From contig CADDZI010000001.1 of the NCBI GenBank assembly GCA_902812405.1, forward strand, positions 1-64,000: a stretch of 64,000 nucleotides of DNA, written 5' to 3'. Origin of the DNA: a bacterium (GTDB taxonomy: Bacteria; Vulcanimicrobiota; Vulcanimicrobiia; Eremiobacterales; Eremiobacteraceae). The position numbers and the translations under genes were made by a program. The notes beneath the pieces were generated by a model. That model was not told the DNA's origin. It ran no database searches and was given only the letters and a program-made list of their open reading frames with translations. Positions 43,665 through 53,506 of the stretch are shown here, piece by piece (within the stretch, counting starts at the first letter, position 1; each line of letters opens with the position of its first letter).

Positions 43665-44412
43665 GCGTCGGCCTCCCGACGAGAGCTAAAAACACGTCCT
43701 GCAGCGAGGCGTTGCCGTGGCTGGCGCGCAGGGTTTGCTTGTCCTCCAGCGCCACGAGACGCCCGTGGTTGATGATGCCGATGCGGTTGCACAACCTCTC
43801 GACCTCCTCGAGGTAGTGGGACGTCATGAAGATCGTCATGCCGCCGGCGTTGAGGTCGCGCAGAAAGTCCCATAGTTCGAGACGCAACTCAACGTCCATC
43901 CCGGCCGTCGGTTCGTCGAGGATGAGCAGCCGCGGCCGGTGGACGAGGGCCCGTGCCAGGGACAGGCGCCGCTTCATGCCGCCCGACAGTTCGAGGTACG
44001 TGTTGCGCCGCTTGTCGAGCAAGGAGAATTGCGCAAGCAGCTCCCGGGCGCGCGGGCGCGCGGCGGACGGGGGCATGCCGTAGTAGCCGGCCTGGTAGAT
44101 GAGGATCTCCTCGATGCTCAGGTAGCGGTCGAAGTTGAACTCCTGGGGCGAGAGCCCGACGCATAGTCGCGCGCGGCGGTAGTCGCGCACGACGTCGTGG
44201 CCGAAGACGCGAATCTCGCCGGCTTGAAAGGTCGCCAGGCCGACGATGGCGTTGATCGTCGTCGTCTTTCCCGCACCGTTGGGCCCCAGGAAGCCGAAGA
44301 ATTCACCCGGCGCGACGTCGAACGACAGGTCGTCCACCGCGGTGACGCTCTTGTAACGTTTGACGAGGTGACGAATCGAAACGGCGCTCGGGGCGCCGTC
44401 GGGGATGGACAA
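43657..44412 (-). CDS. ABC transporter ATP-binding protein
   Basis: 251 aa. Walker A GPNGAGKTTTINAIVG, Q-loop SPQEFNF, signature LSGGMKRRLSLARAL, Walker B LLILDEPTAGMD, and H-loop MTSHYLEEVERLC. It is the YadG/NodI-type partner of the following permease. It starts with TTG at 44412, the base after the DUF59 stop codon, so the three genes are co-translated. Confidence 0.93.
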   Translation of the reverse strand: MSIPDGAPSAVSIRHLVKRYKSVTAVDDLSFDVAPGEFFGFLGPNGAGKTTTINAIVGLATFQAGEIRVFGHDVVRDYRRARLCVGLSPQEFNFDRYLSIEEILIYQAGYYGMPPSAARPRARELLAQFSLLDKRRNTYLELSGGMKRRLSLARALVHRPRLLILDEPTAGMDVELRLELWDFLRDLNAGGMTIFMTSHYLEEVERLCNRIGIINHGRLVALEDKQTLRASHGNASLQDVFLALVGRPTRG

Positions 44413-44820
44413 CTAGTAGTACAACCCCATCATCATCTTGGCATCCTCGCTGGCCATGGTCCGCGGGTCCCACGGCGGCGAGAACGTCAGATCCACCTTG
44501 GCGTCGCTGACGCCCGGGATGGCGAGCAGTGCGGCGTGCACGGCGTTGATGAACATCCCGGCGACGGGACAACCGGGTGAGGTGAGGGTCATGGTGACGT
44601 GGACGACGCTACCCTGGATGTCAATATCGTAGATGAGGCCCAAGCTGACCATGTCGATGCCGATCTCGGGATCGACGACGTTGCGCAGCGCTTCGCGGAC
44701 CCGTTCCTCCGTGAGGGCCGGCGTTTCAGCCGGCGCGGCGGCGGATGCGGGCGGGGTTTCCGTAGGCGCTGCCGCGGCAGGTGAGGCCGACGGTGCAGCT
44801 TGCATGTCGTTGTTTTCCAT
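44413..44820 (-). CDS. DUF59/MIP18 (SufT/PaaD-like) protein
   Basis: About 135 aa: a 35-residue Ala/Pro-rich tail at the N-terminus, then the MIP18 domain with VREALRNVVDPEIGIDMVSLGLIYDIDI, MTLTSPGCPVAGMF (conserved Cys) and VDLTFSPPWDPRTMASEDAK. Members help mature Fe-S proteins. Its coupling to an ABC exporter is unusual. The ATG at 44820 is preferred; a TTG at 44850 has GGAGG only 2 nt away. Confidence 0.88.
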   Translation of the reverse strand: MENNDMQAAPSASPAAAAPTETPPASAAAPAETPALTEERVREALRNVVDPEIGIDMVSLGLIYDIDIQGSVVHVTMTLTSPGCPVAGMFINAVHAALLAIPGVSDAKVDLTFSPPWDPRTMASEDAKMMMGLYY

Positions 44821-44922
44821 CCCTGCGTTCTTAGGAAATCCGGCGCCCAATACCTCCGGCGTCCGGTCGGAGCCGGCGGCGCAGCGCGCAACCGCATGCC
44901 GCGCCGCCGGAGAGGATCCAGG

Positions 44923-46620
44923 CTAGAAATTGAAACCGGTGGTGACGACGAACAGGCTGTGCTGGTCTTTGGTCAGCCGGCTGCCGTCAAAACCGGTTTC
45001 GGCGCTGCCCAGTTGCGCGTTGCCGTAGTCGAGATCCAAGTGACCGTTCTTGTCGAAGTGGTAGGAGTACCCGACCTCGAACAGCTGCAGGTTCGTCGAC
45101 CGGTTGAGGAACTGCGCGTTCCACATGCTGTCAACGCCGTTGATGATCGGGTCTAACCCCGTCAACGCCGAGTTCTTGCCCGTGCTTGCGAACCGGAAGC
45201 GCCCAGCGGACTGATATTGATTACCGCCGCCGAAGTTGAGATCGAACAAGAAGGCCGTGGGGCCGTCCCAGCCCTTGCCGGTCGTGGGGTCGTTACCGAA
45301 GCGGTTGAGAACCTCGAGCTGTCCGGACAACATGCGAGCCGGCGTGAAGCCCAACCACAGCGAGCCGACGCTGACCGGACCGAGCGCGAACACAGGCTTC
45401 CCGTTGACGAAGTTCGTCACCGCCTGGGAGTTGAGTGCAAAGTACTGTCCGCCGACGGACAGCATGCCGAACGACCCCCCGACGTGGAAGGCCGTGATGT
45501 TTTGCGTGAGACCCACGCCGTTCGGGGGCACCTGGGTCGGCGCGGTCTCCGCGTTCTTGAGAGACCCCACCGATCCCCACGCCGAGAAACGGCCGCCGGG
45601 CGACGTCCACTTCGCAGCCACGCCAATGGGAACGGCGTCCGCGATGAGACCACTGCCGTCGGGCAGCCACGGTGTGTTGCAACAGTACAGCAGTTTGCCG
45701 CCGAAGACGTCAAGGCCGGTCTTGGGCACGTTGTAGTCGAAGAAGTCGAAGTCGTTGTGGACCCAAGCTCCCAGCGCACCGCCGGCGACGGGCGATCCGG
45801 TATCACCGGCATTTTCCTCGGCCGAGAGACGGACGATGAAGGTTGCATTATCGCCGATGTGCCCCGTGCCGACGAGCCGCAGCCGGGCCTGCTCTTGACC
45901 GAAACCGATGTCACCAATGGGAACCGCCGTGCCGTTGTCGCCTACGGCCCCGGTGCGGACAAAGGTCGTGCCCGCCGGCAGCGCCACGCCGCCCGGTGAC
46001 GTGCCCGCCGCGTTTTGCGAGTATGCGTTCACGGGCCGTACTCTGAACTCACCGTGCAGCTCAAATGCCGGTGGGTGGTTTTCGTCCGGCGGATCGGGAG
46101 CTGCAGCCGACGTCTGCGCGTCCGACGTTGTCACCGGCTGCTGGGCGACGACGCCCGCAAGCCCGTCAACACGATCACCCTGGGCGGCAAGCAGGTCTTT
46201 GAAGTTTTCGAAGGTTTGCTGGAGTGCCGCCAGATCCCGCGGGTTCAGCGTGGTCCCGGGCTTGGCGTCGTGCAGCATGGTTTCGGCATTGGTGATCGCC
46301 TCGGCGGCGATGAGGGATGCCTGGTAGCGCGTCAGCGAGGTGTGGCCGTCGAGGACGGAGAGGTTGTTCTTGACGAACCCGTCACGCGCGAGCATGTAGA
46401 GCGGCGCCATCTCAGGGCTGCCGGGGGCGAGCACGTCAAACGGGTCCTTGGCATTGGCAAGGCTTATGTGGACATGATCCGGTGTTGCCTGTCCTTGGGC
46501 TGAGCCAGCCGAGGCCGACGCTGTGCGGCCCTGTTGGTCCGCCAGTGTTACGCCCGGCACGACGAACACGAGAGTCGTGAACCAGGCGCACGCGAATAGC
46601 AAAGGTACGAATCGTTTCAT
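44923..46620 (-). CDS. SLH-type outer-membrane porin
   Basis: 565 aa. After the signal peptide (VPLLFACAWFTTLVFVVPG), residues 65-120 resemble an S-layer-homology segment (APLYMLARDGFVKNN... LTRYQASLIAAEAI), then a coiled-coil linker, then a long beta-barrel ending in TTGFNF. This is the layout of the SLH porins (SomA/OmpM-like) of cyanobacteria, Negativicutes and other diderms, where the SLH part holds the outer membrane to the cell wall. GGAGAT precedes the ATG. Confidence 0.85.
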   Translation of the reverse strand: MKRFVPLLFACAWFTTLVFVVPGVTLADQQGRTASASAGSAQGQATPDHVHISLANAKDPFDVLAPGSPEMAPLYMLARDGFVKNNLSVLDGHTSLTRYQASLIAAEAITNAETMLHDAKPGTTLNPRDLAALQQTFENFKDLLAAQGDRVDGLAGVVAQQPVTTSDAQTSAAAPDPPDENHPPAFELHGEFRVRPVNAYSQNAAGTSPGGVALPAGTTFVRTGAVGDNGTAVPIGDIGFGQEQARLRLVGTGHIGDNATFIVRLSAEENAGDTGSPVAGGALGAWVHNDFDFFDYNVPKTGLDVFGGKLLYCCNTPWLPDGSGLIADAVPIGVAAKWTSPGGRFSAWGSVGSLKNAETAPTQVPPNGVGLTQNITAFHVGGSFGMLSVGGQYFALNSQAVTNFVNGKPVFALGPVSVGSLWLGFTPARMLSGQLEVLNRFGNDPTTGKGWDGPTAFLFDLNFGGGNQYQSAGRFRFASTGKNSALTGLDPIINGVDSMWNAQFLNRSTNLQLFEVGYSYHFDKNGHLDLDYGNAQLGSAETGFDGSRLTKDQHSLFVVTTGFNF

Positions 46621-47013
46621 GAGGATCTCCTTTCAGAGATGATGGTCGATTCGTCCGTGGGAGGTCTTGCCGTCGGTGCCCTCACGAAGGACGGCTGTCG
46701 GAGCAGCCGATCGGTCCACCATGTGCGCCGGTCGGACAAAACCTCGCCACGCCGGAATCGCTCTACGGGCGCCTCTTGGCAGGCGGATAAGCACCCATGG
46801 TGCGGAATCGGATTTCCACCGTCCGCCCCCAAACCCGCCCGGATGTTCGAGGTTTCTTGCGAAGTTGGCCAAACCACTTCCAAGTATCACGGGGGAAACT
46901 ATCGGTTCGGCGCCCGCCGGCCACCGGGAGGGCTCGAGGTGGCGCGCAACGCAGCGGCGGGATTGGCCCGTTGTCTCAGTTGCCCGGGCGGGGATGTGCT
47001 GGTGCGAGCGGGT
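46621..47013. other. Gene-free region between porin and mqnD
   Basis: About 390 bp containing the porin promoter (minus) and the mqnD upstream region (plus). The plus frame is open back to 46639 but the translated sequence is Arg/Pro/Gly-rich and unlike MqnD. I recognise no riboswitch or consensus promoter. Confidence 0.45.
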
Positions 47014-47892
47014 ATGCGACCCGCCGCTTCGAAGCGCGCATGCGTGACGCAAGCGAGCGAGCGCCTGGTTACCGTGGGGCATTCCCCTGATTCGGACGAC
47101 GCCTTCATGTTCTATGCTCTGGCAACGGGGAGAGTTGGCAGTGCCGGGCTCGTCTACCGCCATCTCCTTCAGGACATTCAAACGTTGAACGAGTGGGCGC
47201 GCGAGGAACGGCTTGACACGACAGCGATCTCGATCCACGCCTATGCATACGTCGCCGACCGGTATGCGGTGCTCGCCAGCGGTGCGTCAATGGGCGAGCA
47301 GACCTACGGACCTTTGGTCGTTGCGCGCGAAGCGGTTCCGGTCAGCGCCCTGCGCGGAGCTCGCATCGCCGTACCGGGCCTTCTCACGAGCGCCTACCTG
47401 GCGCTGCAGCTGTGCGTCGGCCAGGTGACGCCCGTCGTGATGCCGTTCGACACCATCATGGACGCAGTCACGCATGGCAGCGTCCCCTACGGCTTACTGA
47501 TCCACGAAGGGCAACTGACCCACGCCGCGCGCGGCCTGGCATGCGTCCTCAACCTGGGAGCGTGGTGGCATGAGGAGACAGGTCTCCCGCTGCCGCTTGG
47601 CATCAACGTCGTCCGACGGTCGCTGCCGGATGACGTCAAGATGCACATCGCGCGGGATCTGCGGGAGAGCATTGCCTATGGGCTGACGCATCGGGCCGAA
47701 GCCCTGGCGTGGGCGTTGCAGTACGCGCGCGGCATGGAGTCTCAGACCGCGGACACGTTTGTGGGGATGTACGTCAACGAGCGGACGCTGGACATGGGTC
47801 CGGAGGGGCGGGCCGGCATCGAACACTTTCTGCAGCGAGCCCATGAGGCGGCCCTTATCCCCTCCCTGCCGCCTCTGGACTTTGTCGGCTAA
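47014..47892 (+). CDS. mqnD: MqnD-like 1,4-dihydroxy-6-naphthoate synthase
   Basis: About 292 aa of the MqnA/MqnD periplasmic-binding-like family. The N-terminal VGHSPDSDDAFMFYAL corresponds to the MqnD motif H-S-P-x-x-x-D-x-F, and LLIHEGQLTHAARGLACVLNLG matches its middle region. MqnD converts cyclic dehypoxanthine futalosine into dihydroxynaphthoate in menaquinone synthesis. The motif differs from the canonical S-P-C-P-N-D, so an MqnA relative cannot be fully excluded. ATG 47014 or GTG 47044 are both possible starts. No other mqn gene is nearby. Confidence 0.8.
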   Translation: MRPAASKRACVTQASERLVTVGHSPDSDDAFMFYALATGRVGSAGLVYRHLLQDIQTLNEWAREERLDTTAISIHAYAYVADRYAVLASGASMGEQTYGPLVVAREAVPVSALRGARIAVPGLLTSAYLALQLCVGQVTPVVMPFDTIMDAVTHGSVPYGLLIHEGQLTHAARGLACVLNLGAWWHEETGLPLPLGINVVRRSLPDDVKMHIARDLRESIAYGLTHRAEALAWALQYARGMESQTADTFVGMYVNERTLDMGPEGRAGIEHFLQRAHEAALIPSLPPLDFVG

Positions 47893-47904
47893 GGGCGTTC
47901 GCGC

Positions 47905-48774
47905 TTACGCGTGCGCGGGCGCGTGCGGAAGATCTCCGCGATAGTACAGGCATCCCGGTGCAACAGGCCGCAAACGTTGCTCGAGCTGGCGCTGCGCTGC
48001 AGCCGGCATAGGTCGAAACCCGCGTGCCGCGTCGACGCTTTGCCGCACTTGGTGCGGGTCGTCCCAGCCGATGATGACGACATGCACGGGTTGACTGAGG
48101 GCGTAGGCGATGAGCTCCGGAATGCTTGCAGCACGGGCGCGGGGCAGAAGGCCCCGGGCCAAAACCTTCATGCCGATAACGCCCATGCCGCGTGCCATGG
48201 CAGCCGGCGCAACCTGGGCGGCGAAGGCGCCGGCATACGGCTCGCACGGGTTGATAGGGAGCAGAACCGTGTCAAAGTCCAGGCGCAAAATGGCGGATAG
48301 CAGCACCTGCGGGTCGTGGTGTCCTGTCACGCCGATGAAGCGAACTTTGCCGGCTCGCTTGGCCTCCACGAAGGCCTCGTAGGCGCCGCCCGGGGCTGCG
48401 ACAGCGTCCAGCTCCTCCCACGTCCGCAGATCGTGCAACTGCCACAGGTCCAGGTGCGAGACGCGCATCGTCGTCAGGGTGTGGTCAAGCATACGCAACG
48501 CGCCGCGAGACGTTCGATCGTGGGCTTTCGAGGTGAGGAAAATGCGCTCGCGTCGCCGGCCTAACGAGGCGCCGTAATAGCTTTCGCTGCCCGCATAAGC
48601 CCGGGCCGAATCGCAGTACGTGATGCCGGCATCTAAGGCCGCCTCAATAACGGCGCGCGCCTGAACCTCGCACCCGAAGGTGCGTAAAATGCCCTCCCCC
48701 CCAAGGCCGAGCCGCGTCACGCGTGCTTGCGTCTTTCCTAGAATGCATTCCGGTAATGATGTCGGCGCCGTCAT
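47905..48774 (-). CDS. Aldo/keto reductase
   Basis: 289 aa. Catalytic residues are in order: D and Y in ITYCDSARAYAGSESYYG, Lys in FLTSKAHDR, His in LDLWQLHDL. The rest follows the (beta/alpha)8 plan with KVRFIGVTGHHDP and VVIIGWDDPHQV. It should reduce aldehydes or ketones with NADPH. I chose ATG at 48774; the frame upstream to 48834 lacks a ribosome site. The substrate is unknown. Confidence 0.92.
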   Translation of the reverse strand: MTAPTSLPECILGKTQARVTRLGLGGEGILRTFGCEVQARAVIEAALDAGITYCDSARAYAGSESYYGASLGRRRERIFLTSKAHDRTSRGALRMLDHTLTTMRVSHLDLWQLHDLRTWEELDAVAAPGGAYEAFVEAKRAGKVRFIGVTGHHDPQVLLSAILRLDFDTVLLPINPCEPYAGAFAAQVAPAAMARGMGVIGMKVLARGLLPRARAASIPELIAYALSQPVHVVIIGWDDPHQVRQSVDAARGFRPMPAAAQRQLEQRLRPVAPGCLYYRGDLPHAPAHA

Positions 48775-48920
48775 CGTCGGGCCGCCTTCGCGCCGGCGCG
48801 GCTGGCTGCCTCGCACGTGAGACGGAAAAGGCACGGAGAGTACGTCATAGCCGGCGCTCGGGTCGGCGCGGGACGCGGCAGGCGAAACGAAGGACCTGGG
48901 GAAAGCGTTTTCTTGAGGAT

Positions 48921-49298
48921 ATGCGTTGCACGACGAGCCGAAAGCCCTTTCGATGCGCCCTTCCCGCGCTGGCCGTCGGCATCAGCCTGCTGGTGTCGGT
49001 TATCCCCGCATATCGCGCGGCCGGCGCCCAGCCGGCGGTCAGGCCGCTGATACGCGTCGCCGACTCGGTCAAGCGCTTCCACGTTGCTGGTACCGTCATC
49101 GCCGTCGATTACGTGACCAACACGGTTCGGGTGAAGACGGGGGATGGCGAGATCGCGATCACCATCACACCGACGACGAGCATCGCCTGCAAAGGCGAGA
49201 ATGGCAGCATCTCGGACATCCGGCGGGGCAGCCGCATTTCAGTCTCCGGAGTGATCCAGGACGGCCAGTGGGTCGCAAACGCTGTTATCGTGCACTAG
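48921..49298 (+). CDS. Secreted small OB-fold-like protein
   Basis: 125 aa with a signal peptide (CALPALAVGISLLVSVIPAYRAAG). The mature part, VKRFHVAGTVIAVDYVTNTVRVKTGDGEIAITITPTTSI...GSRISVSGVIQDGQWVANAVIV, is an all-beta repeat like DUF5666-type periplasmic domains. The function of these is unknown. GAGGAT precedes the ATG at 48921. Confidence 0.75.
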   Translation: MRCTTSRKPFRCALPALAVGISLLVSVIPAYRAAGAQPAVRPLIRVADSVKRFHVAGTVIAVDYVTNTVRVKTGDGEIAITITPTTSIACKGENGSISDIRRGSRISVSGVIQDGQWVANAVIVH

Positions 49299-49467
49299 AA
49301 GACCGCATGGATGCTCACTGTGCCCAGAGACGCCCCGCAGCTGCCACGTGGGGCTTGGGACCGCGTCCCGTGAAAGCGCACGCGCGTGATAGCGGCGTGA
49401 ACCTGGCCTTGTCTGTTTTCGCATATGGTGCCGTCACGTGTCGCCATCGATGCGGAGGGATGGCGGC

Positions 49468-50670
49468 GTGGGCGTGAACGAGGTCTTCATTGTTTCGGCG
49501 GTCCGCACGCCGATCGGCCGCTTTGGCGGGGTCTTCAAGGACCTCTCGCCCGTTGCTTTGGGCTCTGCCGTCATGCGCGCTGCGTTGGAACGCGCCGCGA
49601 TTGGCGGCGAGACGCTCGACATGTACGTCTTCGGCAATGTGCTGCGAGCCGGATGGGGACAGCTCGTACCCCGGCAAGCCGCTCTGGCGGCAGGTGTTCC
49701 CGAGTCCGTTGACGGGTACGCGATCGATATGGTTTGCTCGTCGGCGATGATGAGCGTCCTGGCAGGTGCACACGCCATCGCGGCGGGCGAGGCCTCGCTC
49801 GTCCTGGCCGGCGGCTTTGAATCAATGTCCCAGGCAGCCTTTACGCTCTCACACCGTGCCCGCTTTGGCTACCGTAGCCTGGCCGGTCAACCGGAAGAGC
49901 TCATTGACGTCATGGTGTACGACGGGCTTACCGATCCCGTGACGGGCCAAGGCATGGGAGAGGAAACCGACCGTCTCGCCCGCGAGATGGGCGTTGCTCG
50001 CGCCGACCTCGAGGAGGTGGCGTTTGCCTCTCACCAGCGGGCCGCTGCGGCCACGGCGGCAGGCATCTTTGCGCGTGAGATCGTGCCGGTCGCGGTTCCC
50101 ACGCGGGACGGCGAGACCCTCGTGGACCGCGATGAGGGCATACGTCCCCAGACGACTCTGGCGGGCCTGGCCGCGCTGCGTCCTGCGTTCGGCCCCGATG
50201 GTCTGCATACCGCCGGGACGTCGAGCCAAGTTTCAGATGGGGCTGCAGCGTTGGTCTTGGCCTCACCCGCGGCTGTTGGCGCGCACAATCTACGGCCGCT
50301 CGCGCGCATCCGCGGCGGTGCATGGAGCGCCGGGGCGACGTGGCGTTTTGCCGAAGCGCCGGTCGCCGCGGTGACGCGTCTTCTTAAGAAATTGGGCTTG
50401 AGCCAAGACGACGTCGACCTGTTTGAGAACAACGAAGCCTTCGCCGTGAGCAGCGTGATCTTTGAGCGTAGCCTTGGCGTGCCGCGCGGGAAACTCAACG
50501 TCCACGGTGGTGCCATCGCCTTGGGCCATCCCCTGGGGGCGACCGGAGCTCGGCTCATCGTCACCTTGTTGAACGCCCTGACGCAACGCCGGGGCAGGTT
50601 GGGTGTCGCCGCGCTCTGTCATGGCACCGGCGGGGCCACCGCACTGGCCGTGGAGCGCGTCAGCGATTGA
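49468..50670 (+). CDS. Acetyl-CoA C-acetyltransferase (thiolase)
   Basis: 400 aa. The nucleophilic Cys is in IDMVCSSAMMS, the oxyanion/His residues are in NEAFAVSS and GGAIALGHPLGATGAR, and the second Cys is in ALCHGTGGATAL. It condenses or cleaves acyl-CoAs (acetoacetyl-CoA or beta-oxidation). I chose GTG at 49468, with GGAGGGA upstream, giving the conserved start VNEVFIVSAVRTPIGRFGG. No other beta-oxidation genes flank it. Confidence 0.94.
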   Translation: MGVNEVFIVSAVRTPIGRFGGVFKDLSPVALGSAVMRAALERAAIGGETLDMYVFGNVLRAGWGQLVPRQAALAAGVPESVDGYAIDMVCSSAMMSVLAGAHAIAAGEASLVLAGGFESMSQAAFTLSHRARFGYRSLAGQPEELIDVMVYDGLTDPVTGQGMGEETDRLAREMGVARADLEEVAFASHQRAAAATAAGIFAREIVPVAVPTRDGETLVDRDEGIRPQTTLAGLAALRPAFGPDGLHTAGTSSQVSDGAAALVLASPAAVGAHNLRPLARIRGGAWSAGATWRFAEAPVAAVTRLLKKLGLSQDDVDLFENNEAFAVSSVIFERSLGVPRGKLNVHGGAIALGHPLGATGARLIVTLLNALTQRRGRLGVAALCHGTGGATALAVERVSD

Positions 50671-50749
50671 ACTGTCGTGCTGGCACCGCGATGCCCGTTG
50701 ACAGACGTTACCGCGCCGGCGGCAGGCAGGGTCGGCGACGGAACCGCCT

Positions 50750-53419
50750 TTACGAAGGTGGCGGACCCTGGACCACCTGAACGAACCCGTCCGGGCGAAT
50801 CCACTTGGCAAACGCAGCCTGGACCTGCTGGGCCGTCATGCCGACGTACGTGCGGGCTGCCTGAATTGGTTCGTCCAACGGGATGCCCTCCACGCCCCGT
50901 TCCAAGAGACCGTGCGCGATGGATTCCTCACTCGCTTCGCGCAGGGGGATCTCGTGGAGCAGAAGTGCCTTGGCGAGGGCGAGCTCGGATGGCGTCACGG
51001 GACTGGTCTGCATCGCTTTAAGGTCCCGTACGACGATCGCCCGCACTTTGGAGACGTTCGGCGGATCGCAGCCGAAGGACACGGTGTAGAGTGAGCGGGT
51101 CTTGCCTACGCTCAGCGAGTTCCCAATCGAATATGCCAGGCCCGCCTCTTGACGCACGTCGCGGTACAACCGCGTCGCGTAGAAACCGCCGCCCAACACG
51201 TGGTCGCCGACTTGCAGCGCGTAGTAGTCGGGATCGCCGCGCGTGATGCCCAGCGTTTCGGCCAGCGTCACCTCGTCCTGCACCCGTGCGGCGTTGGGAA
51301 CCGTGACGCTTGCCGGCGGGTTGGGTGGGACCGATCGCAGCTCGGTGTCGGGTGGCGGACCGGTGGCCGTCCACGCACCAAACCACTTGAGGATGGTCGT
51401 TCGAGCTTCGTCGGGCGTGACGTCGCCAATGACGACGATCGTCGTCAGATCGGGCCGAAACGCCATCGCGTAGTAGTTCTTCACGTCGTCGAGGCTAAGT
51501 GCGCCGACGGTTTCGGGTGTCGCCTCGCGCTGCGTCGGGTCGCCCTTGGGATAGAGCGCCTGATTGAGGGCTCGCGTCGTCAGGTAGTCGGGCGACTGCT
51601 GTTCGCCGCGCACCGTCAAGGCGACTTGGGAGCGTACGATGGCAAAGTTCTGTGCGGGTAGCGCCGGGTGGAGTTCGTTGTCGGCCAAAAGCGCAACGCC
51701 GCGGTCGAAGTCGCCGGCCAGCACGGACAGAGAGAAGGACGAACCGGCATGTTCGTCCGCGCCGAGCTCGTCCAATGCGCGCACAAACGCCACGCGGTCC
51801 AAGCTCTGCGTGCCGTAGGCGAACAAGTCATCCAGGACGGTCGCCACACCTTCCTTGCCGGGCGGCGTCTCGAGATCGGGATTGGATTTGACTTCGCCGA
51901 CCACGGTGACCGTCGGCGTGATTGTTTCGGGTTGCACGATGAGCCGGATGCCGTTGGGCAAAATCGTCTGCGTCGGCGAGACGTGGGAGGCCGGCACCTC
52001 CAGACTGGAGAGCGGAGATTGGGCCCATGCCGGCAGCGTGACGTTTTGGGTTTGCGTCGGTGAAAACGACTCCGCGCCGCCAAAGCCTTGGCTGGCGACC
52101 GGTGTGCCCGACGGGTGCGGCGTGAGGATGCCGATGACTGCCGTCCGATTCACGAGCGACGTGCGGGCGACCCGATCGACGTCGGCCTTTGTGACGCGGC
52201 TGATCGCCGCCAGGGCTTGGGCCGGAGAGGAAAGGCCCTGCACGGCCAGCGCGTCGGACCAGGCATCGGCCAAGCCAGCAATCGAGTTCTGCGCAAAGGC
52301 GGCCTGCGTGAGCAGCCGTTTCTTGGCCGCGTCGACGAGGTCTTGGGGGACTCCATCCCGCGCGTAGCCGTCGATGACGTCTTCGAGAACGATCAGGATG
52401 CGCTCCGCATCGGCCCCGGGTGGCACCGCGGCGTAGGCGAGTGCCGCGCCGGCCTGGGGCAGGGTCGAGCCCATAAAAAATCCCGCTCCTAAGGCCTTAC
52501 CCGTGACCCCAAGGTCGTAGAGTGCTCCACGCTGGCTCGCCAAGGCTTCGCCCAAGACGTCGGCTGCGGCGTAGTCGGGATCGCGATAACCGGGGAAGCG
52601 GTATGCCAGCAGCACGATGGGGACCGGGTAGTCAGAGGGCAGCTCGATCCGAGCGCCGCTCAGAGGGCCAAGACGCACGGGCCGGCGGGCCGGAAGCGGT
52701 TCCGCCGGGATCGGGCCAAAGTAGCGCCGCACGCTCGCCAGTGCGGCCTGCGGATCCACGTTGCCGGCAATGACCAGAATGGCGTTGTTGGGATGGTACC
52801 AGGCGTCGTAAAACTGTTTGAGCATAGCTGCGGTCGTCCGTTCGAACGACGCGCGCGTGCCCAGCGCGTCATGCTCGTACGGGGTGCCGGCAAACAACGT
52901 GGCCAGGGCCGCCGAGTAGAAGCGATAAAAGGGAGACGAGAGATCACGGGCCACTTCCTGTTCGATGGCGCCCCGTTCTTGCTTCCACTCGGCCTCGCTG
53001 TCAAGGACGCCGCGCATGCGGATGGCCTCCACGTGCAGCACGACGTCCAGATCCGCGGCGGGCACCGTTGAGAAGTACTGGGTGACCGTATTCTGCGTGT
53101 CGGCGTCATAGTCGCCGCCCATCAGGGCATTGATGTCGGCCAGCTGGCCCGTCGTCAGGCCCTCGCTGCTGCGGAACATCATGTGCTCCTGGGCATGCGC
53201 CATACCTGGGAAACCGGGCGGCGCCTCGTCTGACCCGACCCGATAATTCAGTTCGGTTGTGACGACCGGCGCCAGACGATCGACGACGATCACAACCTGA
53301 AGGCCGTTGTCCAGGCGCGTCCGGGTGACGCTGAGGCCGGCCGAGGATGGAGGTGGCGACGCTCCGGTCACCAGCAGCGCAAGGACAGCCGCGCAGGGGA
53401 TGAGGAATCGGCGATACAT
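50750..53419 (-). CDS. Secreted M16 (pitrilysin) zinc metalloprotease, two-half protein
   Basis: 889 aa with a signal peptide (FLIPCAAVLALLVTGA). The inverted zinc motif H-x-x-E-H is HAQEH (residues 75-79), with a downstream Glu in the EWKQERGAIEQEV region. The second half repeats the fold without the motif, as in active/inactive M16 pairs fused in one chain. It probably degrades peptides in the periplasm. It is convergent with the thiolase gene and divergent from nagZ. Confidence 0.93.
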   Translation of the reverse strand: MYRRFLIPCAAVLALLVTGASPPPSSAGLSVTRTRLDNGLQVVIVVDRLAPVVTTELNYRVGSDEAPPGFPGMAHAQEHMMFRSSEGLTTGQLADINALMGGDYDADTQNTVTQYFSTVPAADLDVVLHVEAIRMRGVLDSEAEWKQERGAIEQEVARDLSSPFYRFYSAALATLFAGTPYEHDALGTRASFERTTAAMLKQFYDAWYHPNNAILVIAGNVDPQAALASVRRYFGPIPAEPLPARRPVRLGPLSGARIELPSDYPVPIVLLAYRFPGYRDPDYAAADVLGEALASQRGALYDLGVTGKALGAGFFMGSTLPQAGAALAYAAVPPGADAERILIVLEDVIDGYARDGVPQDLVDAAKKRLLTQAAFAQNSIAGLADAWSDALAVQGLSSPAQALAAISRVTKADVDRVARTSLVNRTAVIGILTPHPSGTPVASQGFGGAESFSPTQTQNVTLPAWAQSPLSSLEVPASHVSPTQTILPNGIRLIVQPETITPTVTVVGEVKSNPDLETPPGKEGVATVLDDLFAYGTQSLDRVAFVRALDELGADEHAGSSFSLSVLAGDFDRGVALLADNELHPALPAQNFAIVRSQVALTVRGEQQSPDYLTTRALNQALYPKGDPTQREATPETVGALSLDDVKNYYAMAFRPDLTTIVVIGDVTPDEARTTILKWFGAWTATGPPPDTELRSVPPNPPASVTVPNAARVQDEVTLAETLGITRGDPDYYALQVGDHVLGGGFYATRLYRDVRQEAGLAYSIGNSLSVGKTRSLYTVSFGCDPPNVSKVRAIVVRDLKAMQTSPVTPSELALAKALLLHEIPLREASEESIAHGLLERGVEGIPLDEPIQAARTYVGMTAQQVQAAFAKWIRPDGFVQVVQGPPPS

Positions 53420-53506
53420 GACAGCGGCCGTTGTTCAGCCTGGCTCGCCCAGCAACCTTGTGTCGCGCGAGCCGGCGGCTTTTGGCCAGCGACTGGACAC
53501 AGGACA

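Noticed and set aside
46639-47013. 417-aa version of the MqnD-like protein
   Set aside because: The extra 125 residues are low-complexity and unlike the family, which starts close to the HSP motif.
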